In this document: in pieces, positions 7,776 through 14,853 of the stretch | How the letters are laid out: every line of letters starts with the position of its first letter | How positions within the stretch are numbered: position 1 is the stretch's first letter | Assembly (NCBI GenBank): GCA_012513595.1 | Contig: JAAZBY010000343.1 | Location: 1 to 18,029 of the forward strand | Direction: 5' to 3' | DNA from: Chloroflexota bacterium | GTDB lineage: Bacteria > Chloroflexota > Anaerolineae > UBA1429 | DNA length: 18,029 nt | Made by a program: the position numbers and the translations under genes | The notes under the pieces: model-generated | What the model saw: only the letters and a program-made list of their open reading frames with translations | What the model was told of the DNA's origin: nothing | Databases searched by the model: none

Positions 7776-9053
7776 CTACAGGAAAAAGTCCTGCAGGATC
7801 GAGCCGCCGATAAACTCGCGCAGGATCGAGTTGTCAGGCACAAACTCGGCAGTGCAGGGGCGCACCCAGCGCAGGAAGGCGAGCAGCCGCCGGGCCTCGA
7901 TGTACTCCATCGTGCCGCGGGGCACCCGTAGAAGGAGCGGCTCGGCAAAGGGCTTGAGCACGGCCAGCTCATACACCAGCGCCGAGTTGAACATCACGTC
8001 GGCGTTCTCCTGGTACGGAAAGATAAAGCGCTCCTCACCGCGGCGCACGCTTTCCCACCGCTGGATCGTATCGCGCGCCGAGTAGCCCCGATACTGCGCA
8101 TCGCGCACCATACGCCGCAGCAGGCGGGTGTCGGTCGTGGGGACGCGGTTGTGGTGGTCGATGTTCAGCTGGGTCAGCGCAGAGACGTAGATGCGGTAGG
8201 TCCTCTCGCTGCCCAGCCGCTCCACCACCGCCGGGTTCATGCCATGGATCCCCTCAATGAGGAACATGGTGTCTTCCGGCAGCTGCACCGGCTCGCCGCG
8301 CTCGCTTTTGCCCGTCTGAAAGTTGTAGCGGGCCGGGCGGACGACCTTACCGTCGGCCAGGTCCAGCAGTTGCTGGCTAAAGAGATCGAGGTCGACCGCC
8401 TCGAGCGACTCAAAGTCATAGTCGCCGTTGGGATCGCGGGGCGTCAGGTCCCGGTCCACAAAGTAGTCGTCCAGCCCGATGGCATAGGGGCGCAGACCGT
8501 TCACCATGAGCTGAATGGCCAGCCGGCGGGCGAAGGTCGTCTTGCCGGAGGACGACGGTCCGGCGATGAACACCAGGCGTACGTGTTCGCGTTTGCGGAC
8601 GATGTCGTCGGCGATGTCGGCAATGTTCTTTTCGTGGAGCGCCTCGGCCACCAGGATGGCCTGGCGCAGGCCATCTCCCCCCACGACCGCGTTCAGCGCG
8701 CCCACGTCGCCGATCCCGAGGATGTCCAGCCAGTGGCCGTACTCGTGGAACACCTTGGTGAGCTTGGGATAGTCGCGGTGGGCGGTAAGCCGAGTGGGGT
8801 GCTGCCGGCGCGGCAGCCGCAGCACAAACCCAGGAGGCACCAACTGCAGGGCAAAGCAGGTCATCTGGCCGGTGCTCGGCATCATGTAGCCGTAGAAATA
8901 GTCCCGCACGCCGCGCAGCTGATAGACGCTGACGTGATCCGACTCACTGTACTGCAGCAGACGCACCTTGGAGTCATCCCCCTGGGCGGCGAACATCTCG
9001 ATGGCCCGCTGTATGGACATGTCCTCACGGACGATGGGCTCGTCGGCAGCCAC
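7776..9053 (-). CDS. Uridine kinase/phosphoribulokinase-like protein, C-terminal part of a split TGS-kinase
   Basis: 425 residues in the frame that begins at a GTG at 9053. The first 150 residues match the threonyl-tRNA-synthetase-like second additional domain and linker (REDMSIQRAIEMF, the conserved VFHEYGHWLDILGIGDVG). Next comes a P-loop kinase domain of the PRK/uridine kinase family with Walker A GPSSSGKTTF (165-174), IGLDDYFVDRD and FLIEGIHGMNP. In the known family these domains follow a TGS domain in one chain of about 550 residues. Here the TGS part lies in another frame (9025-9474), overlapping by 29 bases. Reading through with two bases restored near 9060 gives a continuous EQRMR-EIVAADEPIVRED and about 566 residues. 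So this is either a frameshifted gene, a sequence error, or two coupled proteins. The true substrate of this kinase family is unclear; nucleosides are the usual annotation. Confidence 0.85.
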   Translation of the reverse strand: MAADEPIVREDMSIQRAIEMFAAQGDDSKVRLLQYSESDHVSVYQLRGVRDYFYGYMMPSTGQMTCFALQLVPPGFVLRLPRRQHPTRLTAHRDYPKLTKVFHEYGHWLDILGIGDVGALNAVVGGDGLRQAILVAEALHEKNIADIADDIVRKREHVRLVFIAGPSSSGKTTFARRLAIQLMVNGLRPYAIGLDDYFVDRDLTPRDPNGDYDFESLEAVDLDLFSQQLLDLADGKVVRPARYNFQTGKSERGEPVQLPEDTMFLIEGIHGMNPAVVERLGSERTYRIYVSALTQLNIDHHNRVPTTDTRLLRRMVRDAQYRGYSARDTIQRWESVRRGEERFIFPYQENADVMFNSALVYELAVLKPFAEPLLLRVPRGTMEYIEARRLLAFLRWVRPCTAEFVPDNSILREFIGGSILQDFFL

Positions 9054-9474
9054 GATCTCGCATGCGCTGTTCGACGGCCTGAAGCTCCGCCTCGTTCAGG
9101 GGTTCGCGCCCCTCCACCGCGCAAAAGAACCCGCCGAGGGTGACGGAAAAGTCCACCGTCACGCGCGCCTCCGGGTAGACTTCGTGCATGGCCACCACCA
9201 GCAGGAGGGTCAGCGAGCGGTGAAAGATGCGCATGCCGTCGGAGGTGGTCATATCGATGGGCACCACCTCGCAGTCGCGACGGACCTTGGCCGTCAGCTC
9301 ACGCAGGCTGCCGTTGACCAGAGCGGCCACGATCGGCGCGGGGCAGTCCGGGTAGGCCGCGTTGAGGAACTCTTGCAGGCTGGTGCCGGCGGGTCCCTCA
9401 AAGGTGCGCCCATCGGGCAGTGTGATCTGCGAGGTATGGCGGGGTTCGGATAAACGCACGTGATCGGTAGGCAT
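9025..9474 (-). CDS. TGS-domain protein, N-terminal part of a split TGS-kinase
   Basis: 149 residues. Residues 14-75 form a TGS domain, a small beta-grasp fold found in threonyl-tRNA synthetase, Rel and Obg-type proteins (ITLPDGRTFEGPAGTSLQEFL, then IVAALVNGSLREL). The following part (MRIFHRSLTLLLVVAMHEVYP, VDFSVTLGGFFCAV) is the start of the ThrRS-like additional domain. The family likeness stops after RM at residues 137-138; the last 11 residues (RDRGCRRAHRP) are arginine-rich out-of-frame sequence, and the shadow reading ends in a TGA at 9025. It therefore looks like the amino-terminal piece of the kinase that follows. The ATG at 9474 is preceded by AAGG about 13 bases upstream, a weak ribosome site. 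The araD gene ends 33 bases upstream on the same strand, so both belong to one transcript. Confidence 0.8.
   Translation of the reverse strand: MPTDHVRLSEPRHTSQITLPDGRTFEGPAGTSLQEFLNAAYPDCPAPIVAALVNGSLRELTAKVRRDCEVVPIDMTTSDGMRIFHRSLTLLLVVAMHEVYPEARVTVDFSVTLGGFFCAVEGREPLNEAELQAVEQRMRDRGCRRAHRP
9054..9063 (-). other. Probable frameshift point in the TGS-kinase gene
   Basis: On the minus strand the sequence reads ATG, then a single C (9060), then GAG ATC GTG in the downstream frame. The family reading RM-R-EIVAADEP needs two more bases, as in ATGCGCGAG, so loss of one CG/GC dinucleotide in a CG run explains the break. It could be a real mutation or an assembly error; the base that is missing cannot be placed exactly. 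Confidence 0.65.
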
Positions 9475-9507
9475 ACAGGTTCCAGCCTTGGTCTGGTAGG
9501 GTGGGGG

Positions 9508-10152
9508 CTAGCGCTGCCCGTACTGCTCGACGTAGCGCCGGTGTGCGCGGGCCACCTCGTCGGCGGGGATCTCCTCGGGCTGCCCCATCTGCAGGGCGAA
9601 AAAGACGGTGCGGGCCACGTCCTCGGTCATCACGGCGGCCTTGACGGCGGCCATGGCGTTGGGGCCGATGGTGAACACGCCGTGGTTCTTCATCAGGATG
9701 GCGGGGCTGTCGCCAATGGAGCGCACGATCTCCAGCCCGATCTCTTCGCCGCCGATCTGGGCGTAATCGCCGACCGGGATGCCGCAGCCAAACTCGTCGG
9801 CAATGGCCGTCAGGTATACCGGGATCGGCTTGCCCAGGGCGGCAAAGGCCGTGGCGTACGGCGAATGGGTGTGCACCACGCCGCCGACGTCGGGGCGCTG
9901 CCGGTAGACGACTAGATGCGTCGGCGCGTCGACCGAGGGCACCAGGGGCCCCTCGACGATGTTCCCCTCCAGGTCAATGACGACCATGTCGGCGGGGGTC
10001 ATCTTCTCATAGCGCACGCCGCTGGGCTTGATGACCACCAGGCCGGTCTCGGGATCGCGCCCGCTGACGTTACCGCTGGTCCAGGTGACCAGGCCGCTCT
10101 TGGGGAGCATCAGGTTGGCCTCACAGACCTGGCGGCGCAGCTGTTCCAACAT
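9508..10152 (-). CDS. araD: L-ribulose-5-phosphate 4-epimerase
   Basis: Class II aldolase/epimerase family, 214 residues. It interconverts L-ribulose-5-phosphate and D-xylulose-5-phosphate, linking arabinose to the pentose phosphate pathway. The N-terminus MLEQLRRQVCEANLMLPKSG and the motifs SGNVSGRD, VIKPSGV and PSVDAPTHLVVY follow E. coli AraD almost word for word. D75, H94, H96 and H157 correspond to the AraD metal and active-site set, and D119 and the C-terminal Y211 in YGQ to the acid/base residues. The aspartate in SVDAPTH separates it from fuculose-1-phosphate aldolase, which has a glutamate there. The ATG at 10152 is chosen because GAGGAGG lies 9 bases before it and the promoter at 10189-10217 would overlap a longer reading. 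No araA or araB is in the window. The TGS-kinase follows on the same transcript. Confidence 0.9.
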   Translation of the reverse strand: MLEQLRRQVCEANLMLPKSGLVTWTSGNVSGRDPETGLVVIKPSGVRYEKMTPADMVVIDLEGNIVEGPLVPSVDAPTHLVVYRQRPDVGGVVHTHSPYATAFAALGKPIPVYLTAIADEFGCGIPVGDYAQIGGEEIGLEIVRSIGDSPAILMKNHGVFTIGPNAMAAVKAAVMTEDVARTVFFALQMGQPEEIPADEVARAHRRYVEQYGQR

Positions 10153-10188
10153 GGGGCAGGGCCTCCTCGTAACGCTGAGTATGGGGAC

Positions 10189-10217
10189 ATTATGGTTGCC
10201 CGCCGGGGGTATGTCAA
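10189..10217 (-). promoter_or_regulatory. Sigma-70-like promoter for araD and the TGS-kinase
   Basis: Read on the minus strand: a perfect TTGACA (complement of 10212-10217), a 17-base spacer and CATAAT (complement of 10189-10194). This is the best consensus match in the window. The start of transcription would be near 10182, giving a leader of about 30 bases before the araD ATG. Confidence 0.8.
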
Positions 10218-10247
10218 AGCAGGGCGGGCGGCACCCCGGGGGAGGCA

Positions 10248-10276
10248 TTGTCCCGGAGGGCCGTCAATGCTAGAAT
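10248..10276 (+). promoter_or_regulatory. Extended -10 promoter for the GH13-like gene
   Basis: TTGTCC (10248-10253), 17 bases, then TAGAAT (10271-10276) preceded by TGC, an extended -10 element. Its -35 is 31 bases from the -35 of the divergent araD promoter, so one regulator could act on both. The leader would be about 57 bases; I see no riboswitch-like fold in it. Confidence 0.7.
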
Positions 10277-10339
10277 GCGCCCGGTCGACCGCGCCCAGGG
10301 CGGACCGCAGGTAGGCCCGGCTAGCCGAGAGGATGCCTC

Positions 10340-13300
10340 ATGCCGATCCCCAGTGCGCCACGGATGGAGTTCCACATCGCCCGACTCGCGCGCGAACGCT
10401 ACCTCTTTGATGACGCGCTCTTTGCCCTGACGGGCAACTGCCTCATCGCCGACGCGTATGCCGCGCGCGTCTTTGCCCAGAAGATGAACGCCACCCGCGA
10501 TCTGGCCCGCTCCCCCGAGCAGGCGGTGCGCGCCAGCGACATCAACGCCATGGGCCTCATCGACGAGATCTGCCATTACGTCGTGGCCCAATACCGCGAG
10601 CAGGTGAACCCCTCCGCGCTGGCCCAGGCCCTCGAGTGGCTGTCGGCTCACGCCGGGGGCGAGGCCGTCGACGCCGCCCTGCTCAGGTTCGCGCGCGACT
10701 TTCCCCCGCTGGCCGTCCACCGGGGAGAGGTATCGGCCGAGGACTACCTGAACGGCACCACGGCGGGCGTGCCGCACCGCCAGGTGCTCCTCGAAGAGAT
10801 GTTGATGCTCTGGCTGGAGAACCTCAACCCGGCCTTTGCGCCCTACCACGAGCTGTTCGACGATGCCGCCCTGCAGCGAGAGACCTCCTACCGGCGCCTG
10901 ATGGACGGCCTGCACGCCTTCTTTGCCACGCAGCCGCCCTTCGGCCCTGACAAGCAGAACCTGATCGACATGCTGCGCGCCCCGGCCCTGGTCGCCCCGA
11001 ACTCGCTGGCCGAACAGCTCGCCTTCCTCCGCGATCACTGGGGATCGCTGGTAGGCCGCGCCTTCCAGCGCCTCCTCGGCGGGCTCGACATGATCCGCGA
11101 GGAGGAGAAGGTCACCTTTGCCGGCCCCGGGCCCGCGCGCGTCTACGACTTTGGCCCGCTGGCCCTCGAGGAGGAGCGCTTTAGCCCCGACCTGGACTGG
11201 ATGCCCCAGACGGTCCTCATCGCCAAGCACACCTACGTCTGGCTGGACCAGCTCTCCAAGCAGTTCGGCCGCGCCATCACCCGGCTCGATCAGGTCCCTG
11301 ACGAGGAGCTGGACCTCCTGGCCAGCCGCGGGGTCAACGGGCTGTGGCTCATCGGGCTGTGGGAGCGCAGCCCCGCCTCACAACGCATCAAGCAGATGAT
11401 GGGCAACCCCGAGGCGGTCGCCTCGGCGTACTCGGTCTACGACTATACGGTCGCCGCAGATCTGGGGGGCGATTTGGCCTGCGCCAACCTGCGCGAACGC
11501 GCCTGGCGCCGCGGGATCCGCCTGGCCAGTGACATGGTACCCAACCACATGGGCATCGACTCTCGCTGGGTGACCGAGCACCCCGACTGGTTCATCGGTC
11601 TGGATCACAGCCCTTTCCCCGGCTACACCTTCCGCGGGCCGGACCTCTCGCACGACGAGCGCGTCGGCATCCTGCTCGAGGACCACTATTATGACCGCAG
11701 CGATGCCGCCGTCGTGTTCAAGCGCGTCGACCGCTGGACGGGCAGCGAGCGGTACATCTACCATGGCAACGACGGCACCACCATGCCCTGGAACGACACG
11801 GCCCAGCTCGACTTTTTACGGGCCGACGTGCGCGAGGCCGTCACCCAGCTGATCCTCCACGTGGCCAGGCAGTTCCCGATCGTCCGCTTTGACGCGGCCA
11901 TGACCCTGGCGAGGACCCACTTTCAGCGCCTCTGGTACCCGCAACCGGGCAGCGGCGGGGCGATCCCCTCGCGTTCCGAGCACGGGCTGTCCAAAGAGGC
12001 CTTCGACGCCCTGATGCCCGGCGAGTTCTGGCGCGAGGTGGTCGATCGCGCCGCGCTGGAGGCGCCCGACACGCTCTTCCTCGCCGAGGCTTTCTGGCTG
12101 ATGGAAGGCTACTTTGTGCGCACGCTGGGCATGCATCGGGTGTACAACAGCGCCTTCATGAACATGCTCCGCGACGAAAAGAACGCCGAGTACCGCGCGG
12201 TGATCAAGAACACCCTCGAGTTCGACCCGCGCATCCTCAAGCGCTACGTGAACTTTATGAACAACCCGGACGAGCGTACCGCCGTGGACCAGTTCGGCCA
12301 GGACGACAAGTACTTTGGCGTCTGCATCATGATGGCCACCATGCCCGGGCTGCCGATGTTCGGCCACGGCCAGGTCGAGGGTTACGCCGAAAAGTACGGC
12401 ATGGAGTACCGCCGCGCCTACTGGGACGAGCAGCCCAACGCGGCCCTCATCGCACGGCACGAGCGGGAGGTCTTCCCGCTGCTCCGGCGCCGCCACCTCT
12501 TTGCCGAAGCGGAGGAGTTCCTGCTCTACGACCTCTACAACCCGGCCGGGTACGTGGATGAGAACGTTTTTGCCTACTCAAACCGGGCTGGCGACGAGGG
12601 GGCCCTGGTCGTCTTTCACAACCGCTACGCCGAGGCCAGCGGCTGGATCTCGACCTCGGCCGCCTACGCGTCGCTGGCCGAGCCGGGCGACGGGCACCTG
12701 GTCCAAAAGACCCTCGGCGAGAGCCTGGGCCTGCACGACCACCCCGAGGCCTTTTGCCTCTTCCGTGACCACATCAGCGGGCTGGAATACATCCGTTCGA
12801 GCGCCGAGATGTGCCGCCAGGGCCTCTACGTGGAGCTGGGGGCGTACAAGTACCAGGTCTTCCTGGATTTCCGCGAGGTCTGGGATGACGAGGCGCGCCG
12901 CTACGCCAACCTGGCCGCCCACCTGAACGGCCGCGGCGTGCCCAGCGTCGCCGAGGCCGCCACCGAGCTGGCCCTGTGGCCCATCCTCGATCCGTTCCGC
13001 CGCCTGGCCAATGCGGACTCCTTCGGGCGGCTGATGGCGTGCGGCGCGCGCAGCGCCACCGAAGCGCCGGACGCGCCCCTCCTCCGCCGTGTGGAGGAGG
13101 ACGTGGCCGCCCTGTTGCGGGCCGTCCGCCATGAGATCCAGGGCCAGGGGGATCAGGCCGGCGTCGCGCGCGCGATTGTCGCCCGCCTGAATGGGGCGCT
13201 GCGCCTGGCGGCGGCCGCCGAGGCCCTGCCCAAGGACTTGCCCCCGGCCCAGGAGTGGGCGGCCGGCCAGGTGCGCGCCGCCCTCGCCGAGAAAGCGCCC

Positions 13301-13849
13301 ACCTGGGGCACCATCCTCGGTTGGGTCTTTACCCACGCCCTCGGGCAAGTGAGCGGAGAGGCCAGCCCGGCCCTGCTCAGCCGCGCCTGGCTGGACGAAT
13401 GGCTGCTGGGCAAGACCGTCGCCGGCACGCTTCAGGACCTCGGGCTGAGCGAGGCGGAGGCCCGCCGTGCCGTGGAGCGCATTGGCGTGCTCATCGCGCA
13501 CCAGGATTGGCTCGAGGGCGGGCCCGTCTCGGAGGCGCCGCGCCAGATCCTGGGGCGCTGGCTGCAGGACGAGGCCACCCAGCAGTTCGTCGGGCTGCAT
13601 CGCTTTGACGGCGTCCTCTGGTTCCACAAAGAGTCGTTTGAAGAGCTGCTACGCTGGATGTTGTTGGCCGCGGCCGTGGCCGCCCAGGCCCGGCGCGGCA
13701 GCCAGGGCCCGGAGGTGGCCCGCTGGCTGGCCTCCCGCGCCAGCGCCCTATATGCGCTGCAGTGCGCTGCGGATGCCTCCGGGTACCAGGTGGAGAGGCT
13801 CCTCGCCGAGGCGGAGAAGACGCCCGGGGCGCCTACGGAGGGCAGGTAA
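10340..13849 (+). CDS. Large GH13-like (alpha-amylase superfamily) protein
   Basis: 1169 residues, about twice a normal amylase. Residues 1-290 are a mostly helical N-terminal domain with no signal peptide, so the protein is probably cytoplasmic. A TIM-barrel GH13 domain follows (about 310-720). Region I is DMVPNH (398-403), the nucleophile is D518 in VRFDAAMTLA, the acid/base is E583 in FLAEAFW, and the third aspartate is D644 in MNNPDER. Region IV normally reads NHD; here the histidine is a proline, as in the NTPD of GlgE maltosyltransferases. Region II lacks the usual Lys-His after the nucleophile. A beta domain C follows (about 725-860), then a long helical tail to 1169 that I do not recognise. 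The ATG at 10340 has GAGAGGA 6 bases before it. A glucan- or sugar-phosphate-acting transglycosylase is possible; the substrate cannot be read. It appears to be transcribed alone. Confidence 0.82.
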   Translation: MPIPSAPRMEFHIARLARERYLFDDALFALTGNCLIADAYAARVFAQKMNATRDLARSPEQAVRASDINAMGLIDEICHYVVAQYREQVNPSALAQALEWLSAHAGGEAVDAALLRFARDFPPLAVHRGEVSAEDYLNGTTAGVPHRQVLLEEMLMLWLENLNPAFAPYHELFDDAALQRETSYRRLMDGLHAFFATQPPFGPDKQNLIDMLRAPALVAPNSLAEQLAFLRDHWGSLVGRAFQRLLGGLDMIREEEKVTFAGPGPARVYDFGPLALEEERFSPDLDWMPQTVLIAKHTYVWLDQLSKQFGRAITRLDQVPDEELDLLASRGVNGLWLIGLWERSPASQRIKQMMGNPEAVASAYSVYDYTVAADLGGDLACANLRERAWRRGIRLASDMVPNHMGIDSRWVTEHPDWFIGLDHSPFPGYTFRGPDLSHDERVGILLEDHYYDRSDAAVVFKRVDRWTGSERYIYHGNDGTTMPWNDTAQLDFLRADVREAVTQLILHVARQFPIVRFDAAMTLARTHFQRLWYPQPGSGGAIPSRSEHGLSKEAFDALMPGEFWREVVDRAALEAPDTLFLAEAFWLMEGYFVRTLGMHRVYNSAFMNMLRDEKNAEYRAVIKNTLEFDPRILKRYVNFMNNPDERTAVDQFGQDDKYFGVCIMMATMPGLPMFGHGQVEGYAEKYGMEYRRAYWDEQPNAALIARHEREVFPLLRRRHLFAEAEEFLLYDLYNPAGYVDENVFAYSNRAGDEGALVVFHNRYAEASGWISTSAAYASLAEPGDGHLVQKTLGESLGLHDHPEAFCLFRDHISGLEYIRSSAEMCRQGLYVELGAYKYQVFLDFREVWDDEARRYANLAAHLNGRGVPSVAEAATELALWPILDPFRRLANADSFGRLMACGARSATEAPDAPLLRRVEEDVAALLRAVRHEIQGQGDQAGVARAIVARLNGALRLAAAAEALPKDLPPAQEWAAGQVRAALAEKAPTWGTILGWVFTHALGQVSGEASPALLSRAWLDEWLLGKTVAGTLQDLGLSEAEARRAVERIGVLIAHQDWLEGGPVSEAPRQILGRWLQDEATQQFVGLHRFDGVLWFHKESFEELLRWMLLAAAVAAQARRGSQGPEVARWLASRASALYALQCAADASGYQVERLLAEAEKTPGAPTEGR

Positions 13850-13864
13850 GGTCGCCGCGCGCCG

Positions 13865-13893
13865 TTGGTGCGCGGGTGCGAACATGCTAGAAT
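13865..13893 (+). promoter_or_regulatory. Extended -10 promoter for the dapA-like operon
   Basis: TTGGTG (13865-13870), 17 bases, then TAGAAT (13888-13893) preceded by TGC. The 12 bases ATGCTAGAATGC are identical to those at the GH13-like promoter. A start near 13900 gives a leader of about 46 bases and excludes the longer reading of the next gene from 13865. Confidence 0.72.
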
Positions 13894-13945
13894 GCCGTCC
13901 GCGCCTGCGCCAGCCGACGGTTGGCCCACAAGGAACGGAGGACTG

Positions 13946-14836
13946 ATGGGTAAGGAGATCAAGGGGATCGTCGTCCCGGTCGTCACCCCCTTTCGCCAGG
14001 ATGAATCGATCAACGAGGACGCCCTGCGCCAGATCGTGAACTATTTGGTGGGGGCCGGCGTGCACGGCCTGTTCCCAAGCGGCAGCCAGGGCGAGTTCTG
14101 GGCCCTCACCACCGACGAGAAAAAGCGCGTCATGGACGTGGTGATCGAAGAGGCCGACGGCCGCGTGTTCGTGATGCCCTCGACCGGCGCCGTGACGACG
14201 CGCGAGTCGATCGAACTGACCCGGCACGCCGAGCGGTCTGGCGCCGACGCCGTCTCGGTGATCACGCCCTTCTTCATCCGGCCGTCGGCCGATGAGTTGC
14301 GCCGCCACTATGTGGCCATCGCCAACTCGGTGAGCATCCCGGTGCTGGCCTACAGCAACCCGGACCGCACCTCCCTGCCGATCACGCCGGCGGTGGCCGC
14401 CGCGATCGCCCGCGAGGCCGGCAACTTTGCCGGCATCAAAGACTCCTCCGGCGACCTGACCAACACCATGGCCTACATCGAAGAATGCCCGCCGCACTTT
14501 CGCACCTTCATGGGGCGCGACACGCTGATCTACGCCGGCCTCGTTTACGGCTGCGTGGGGGCGGTGGCGGCCACGGCGAACGTGGCGCCGGAACTGGTCG
14601 TGGGCATCTATGACGCCTTCATGGCCGGCGACCGCGACCTGGCCTTGCAGCGCCAGCGGCGCCTGGCCCCGTTGCGGCGCGCCTTCACCCTGGGATCGTT
14701 CCCAGTGGTGGTCAAGGATGCCATGGAACTGATGGGCCTGCCCGCCGGCCCCTGCCGGGCCCCTATCCGCTCGCTGGAGGGGCAGGCGCGCCAGACCCTG
14801 ATCGCTATCCTGCGTGATATGGGCAAGTTGCAGTAG
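13946..14836 (+). CDS. DapA/NanA-family Schiff-base lyase or aldolase
   Basis: 296 residues, a TIM-barrel class I aldolase of the dihydrodipicolinate synthase/N-acetylneuraminate lyase family. The Schiff-base lysine is K165 in AGIKDSSGD and the catalytic tyrosine is Y136 in AYSNPDRT. The carboxylate-binding loop is GSQGE (46-50); DapA usually has GTTGE and NanA GSTGE. R141 aligns with the arginine that binds the second substrate in DapA, so the motifs are mixed and neither function can be assigned. The neighbour is a 2-hydroxyacid dehydrogenase 17 bases downstream, not a lysine gene, and the area is rich in sugar genes. A 2-keto-3-deoxy sugar acid aldolase or a sialic-acid-type lyase is therefore more likely than lysine synthesis. 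The ATG at 13946 is chosen over 13865 because of the promoter and the purine-rich GGAACGGAGG just upstream. Confidence 0.88.
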   Translation: MGKEIKGIVVPVVTPFRQDESINEDALRQIVNYLVGAGVHGLFPSGSQGEFWALTTDEKKRVMDVVIEEADGRVFVMPSTGAVTTRESIELTRHAERSGADAVSVITPFFIRPSADELRRHYVAIANSVSIPVLAYSNPDRTSLPITPAVAAAIAREAGNFAGIKDSSGDLTNTMAYIEECPPHFRTFMGRDTLIYAGLVYGCVGAVAATANVAPELVVGIYDAFMAGDRDLALQRQRRLAPLRRAFTLGSFPVVVKDAMELMGLPAGPCRAPIRSLEGQARQTLIAILRDMGKLQ

Positions 14837-14840
14837 AGTC

Positions 14841-14847
14841 GAGGTGA
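14841..14847 (+). promoter_or_regulatory. Ribosome site deciding the GTG start at 14854
   Basis: GAGGTGA lies 6 bases before GTG (14854). The first in-frame ATG, at 14881, has no such motif and would remove the first beta strand (FNFLLYEPM) of the dehydrogenase fold. Confidence 0.6.
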
Positions 14848-14853
14848 CGAACC

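Noticed and set aside
8151..9143. Plus-strand open frame of 330 codons opposite the TGS-kinase
   Set aside because: It is a shadow of the kinase with no recognisable domain and no promoter or ribosome site.
9508..10152. Fuculose- or rhamnulose-1-phosphate aldolase as the identity of the class II protein
   Set aside because: The SVDAPTH motif, the N-terminus and the terminal YGQ follow AraD, whereas the aldolases carry glutamate at the key position.
10153..10248. Longer N-terminus for AraD
   Set aside because: It overlaps the TTGACA/CATAAT promoter, and the AraD likeness starts exactly at MLEQL.
12578..13627. Minus-strand open frame of 349 codons opposite the GH13-like gene
   Set aside because: Low-complexity shadow in GC-rich coding sequence.
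13865..13945. Longer N-terminus for the DapA-like protein
   Set aside because: The promoter lies inside this stretch and the family fold begins at the ATG at 13946.
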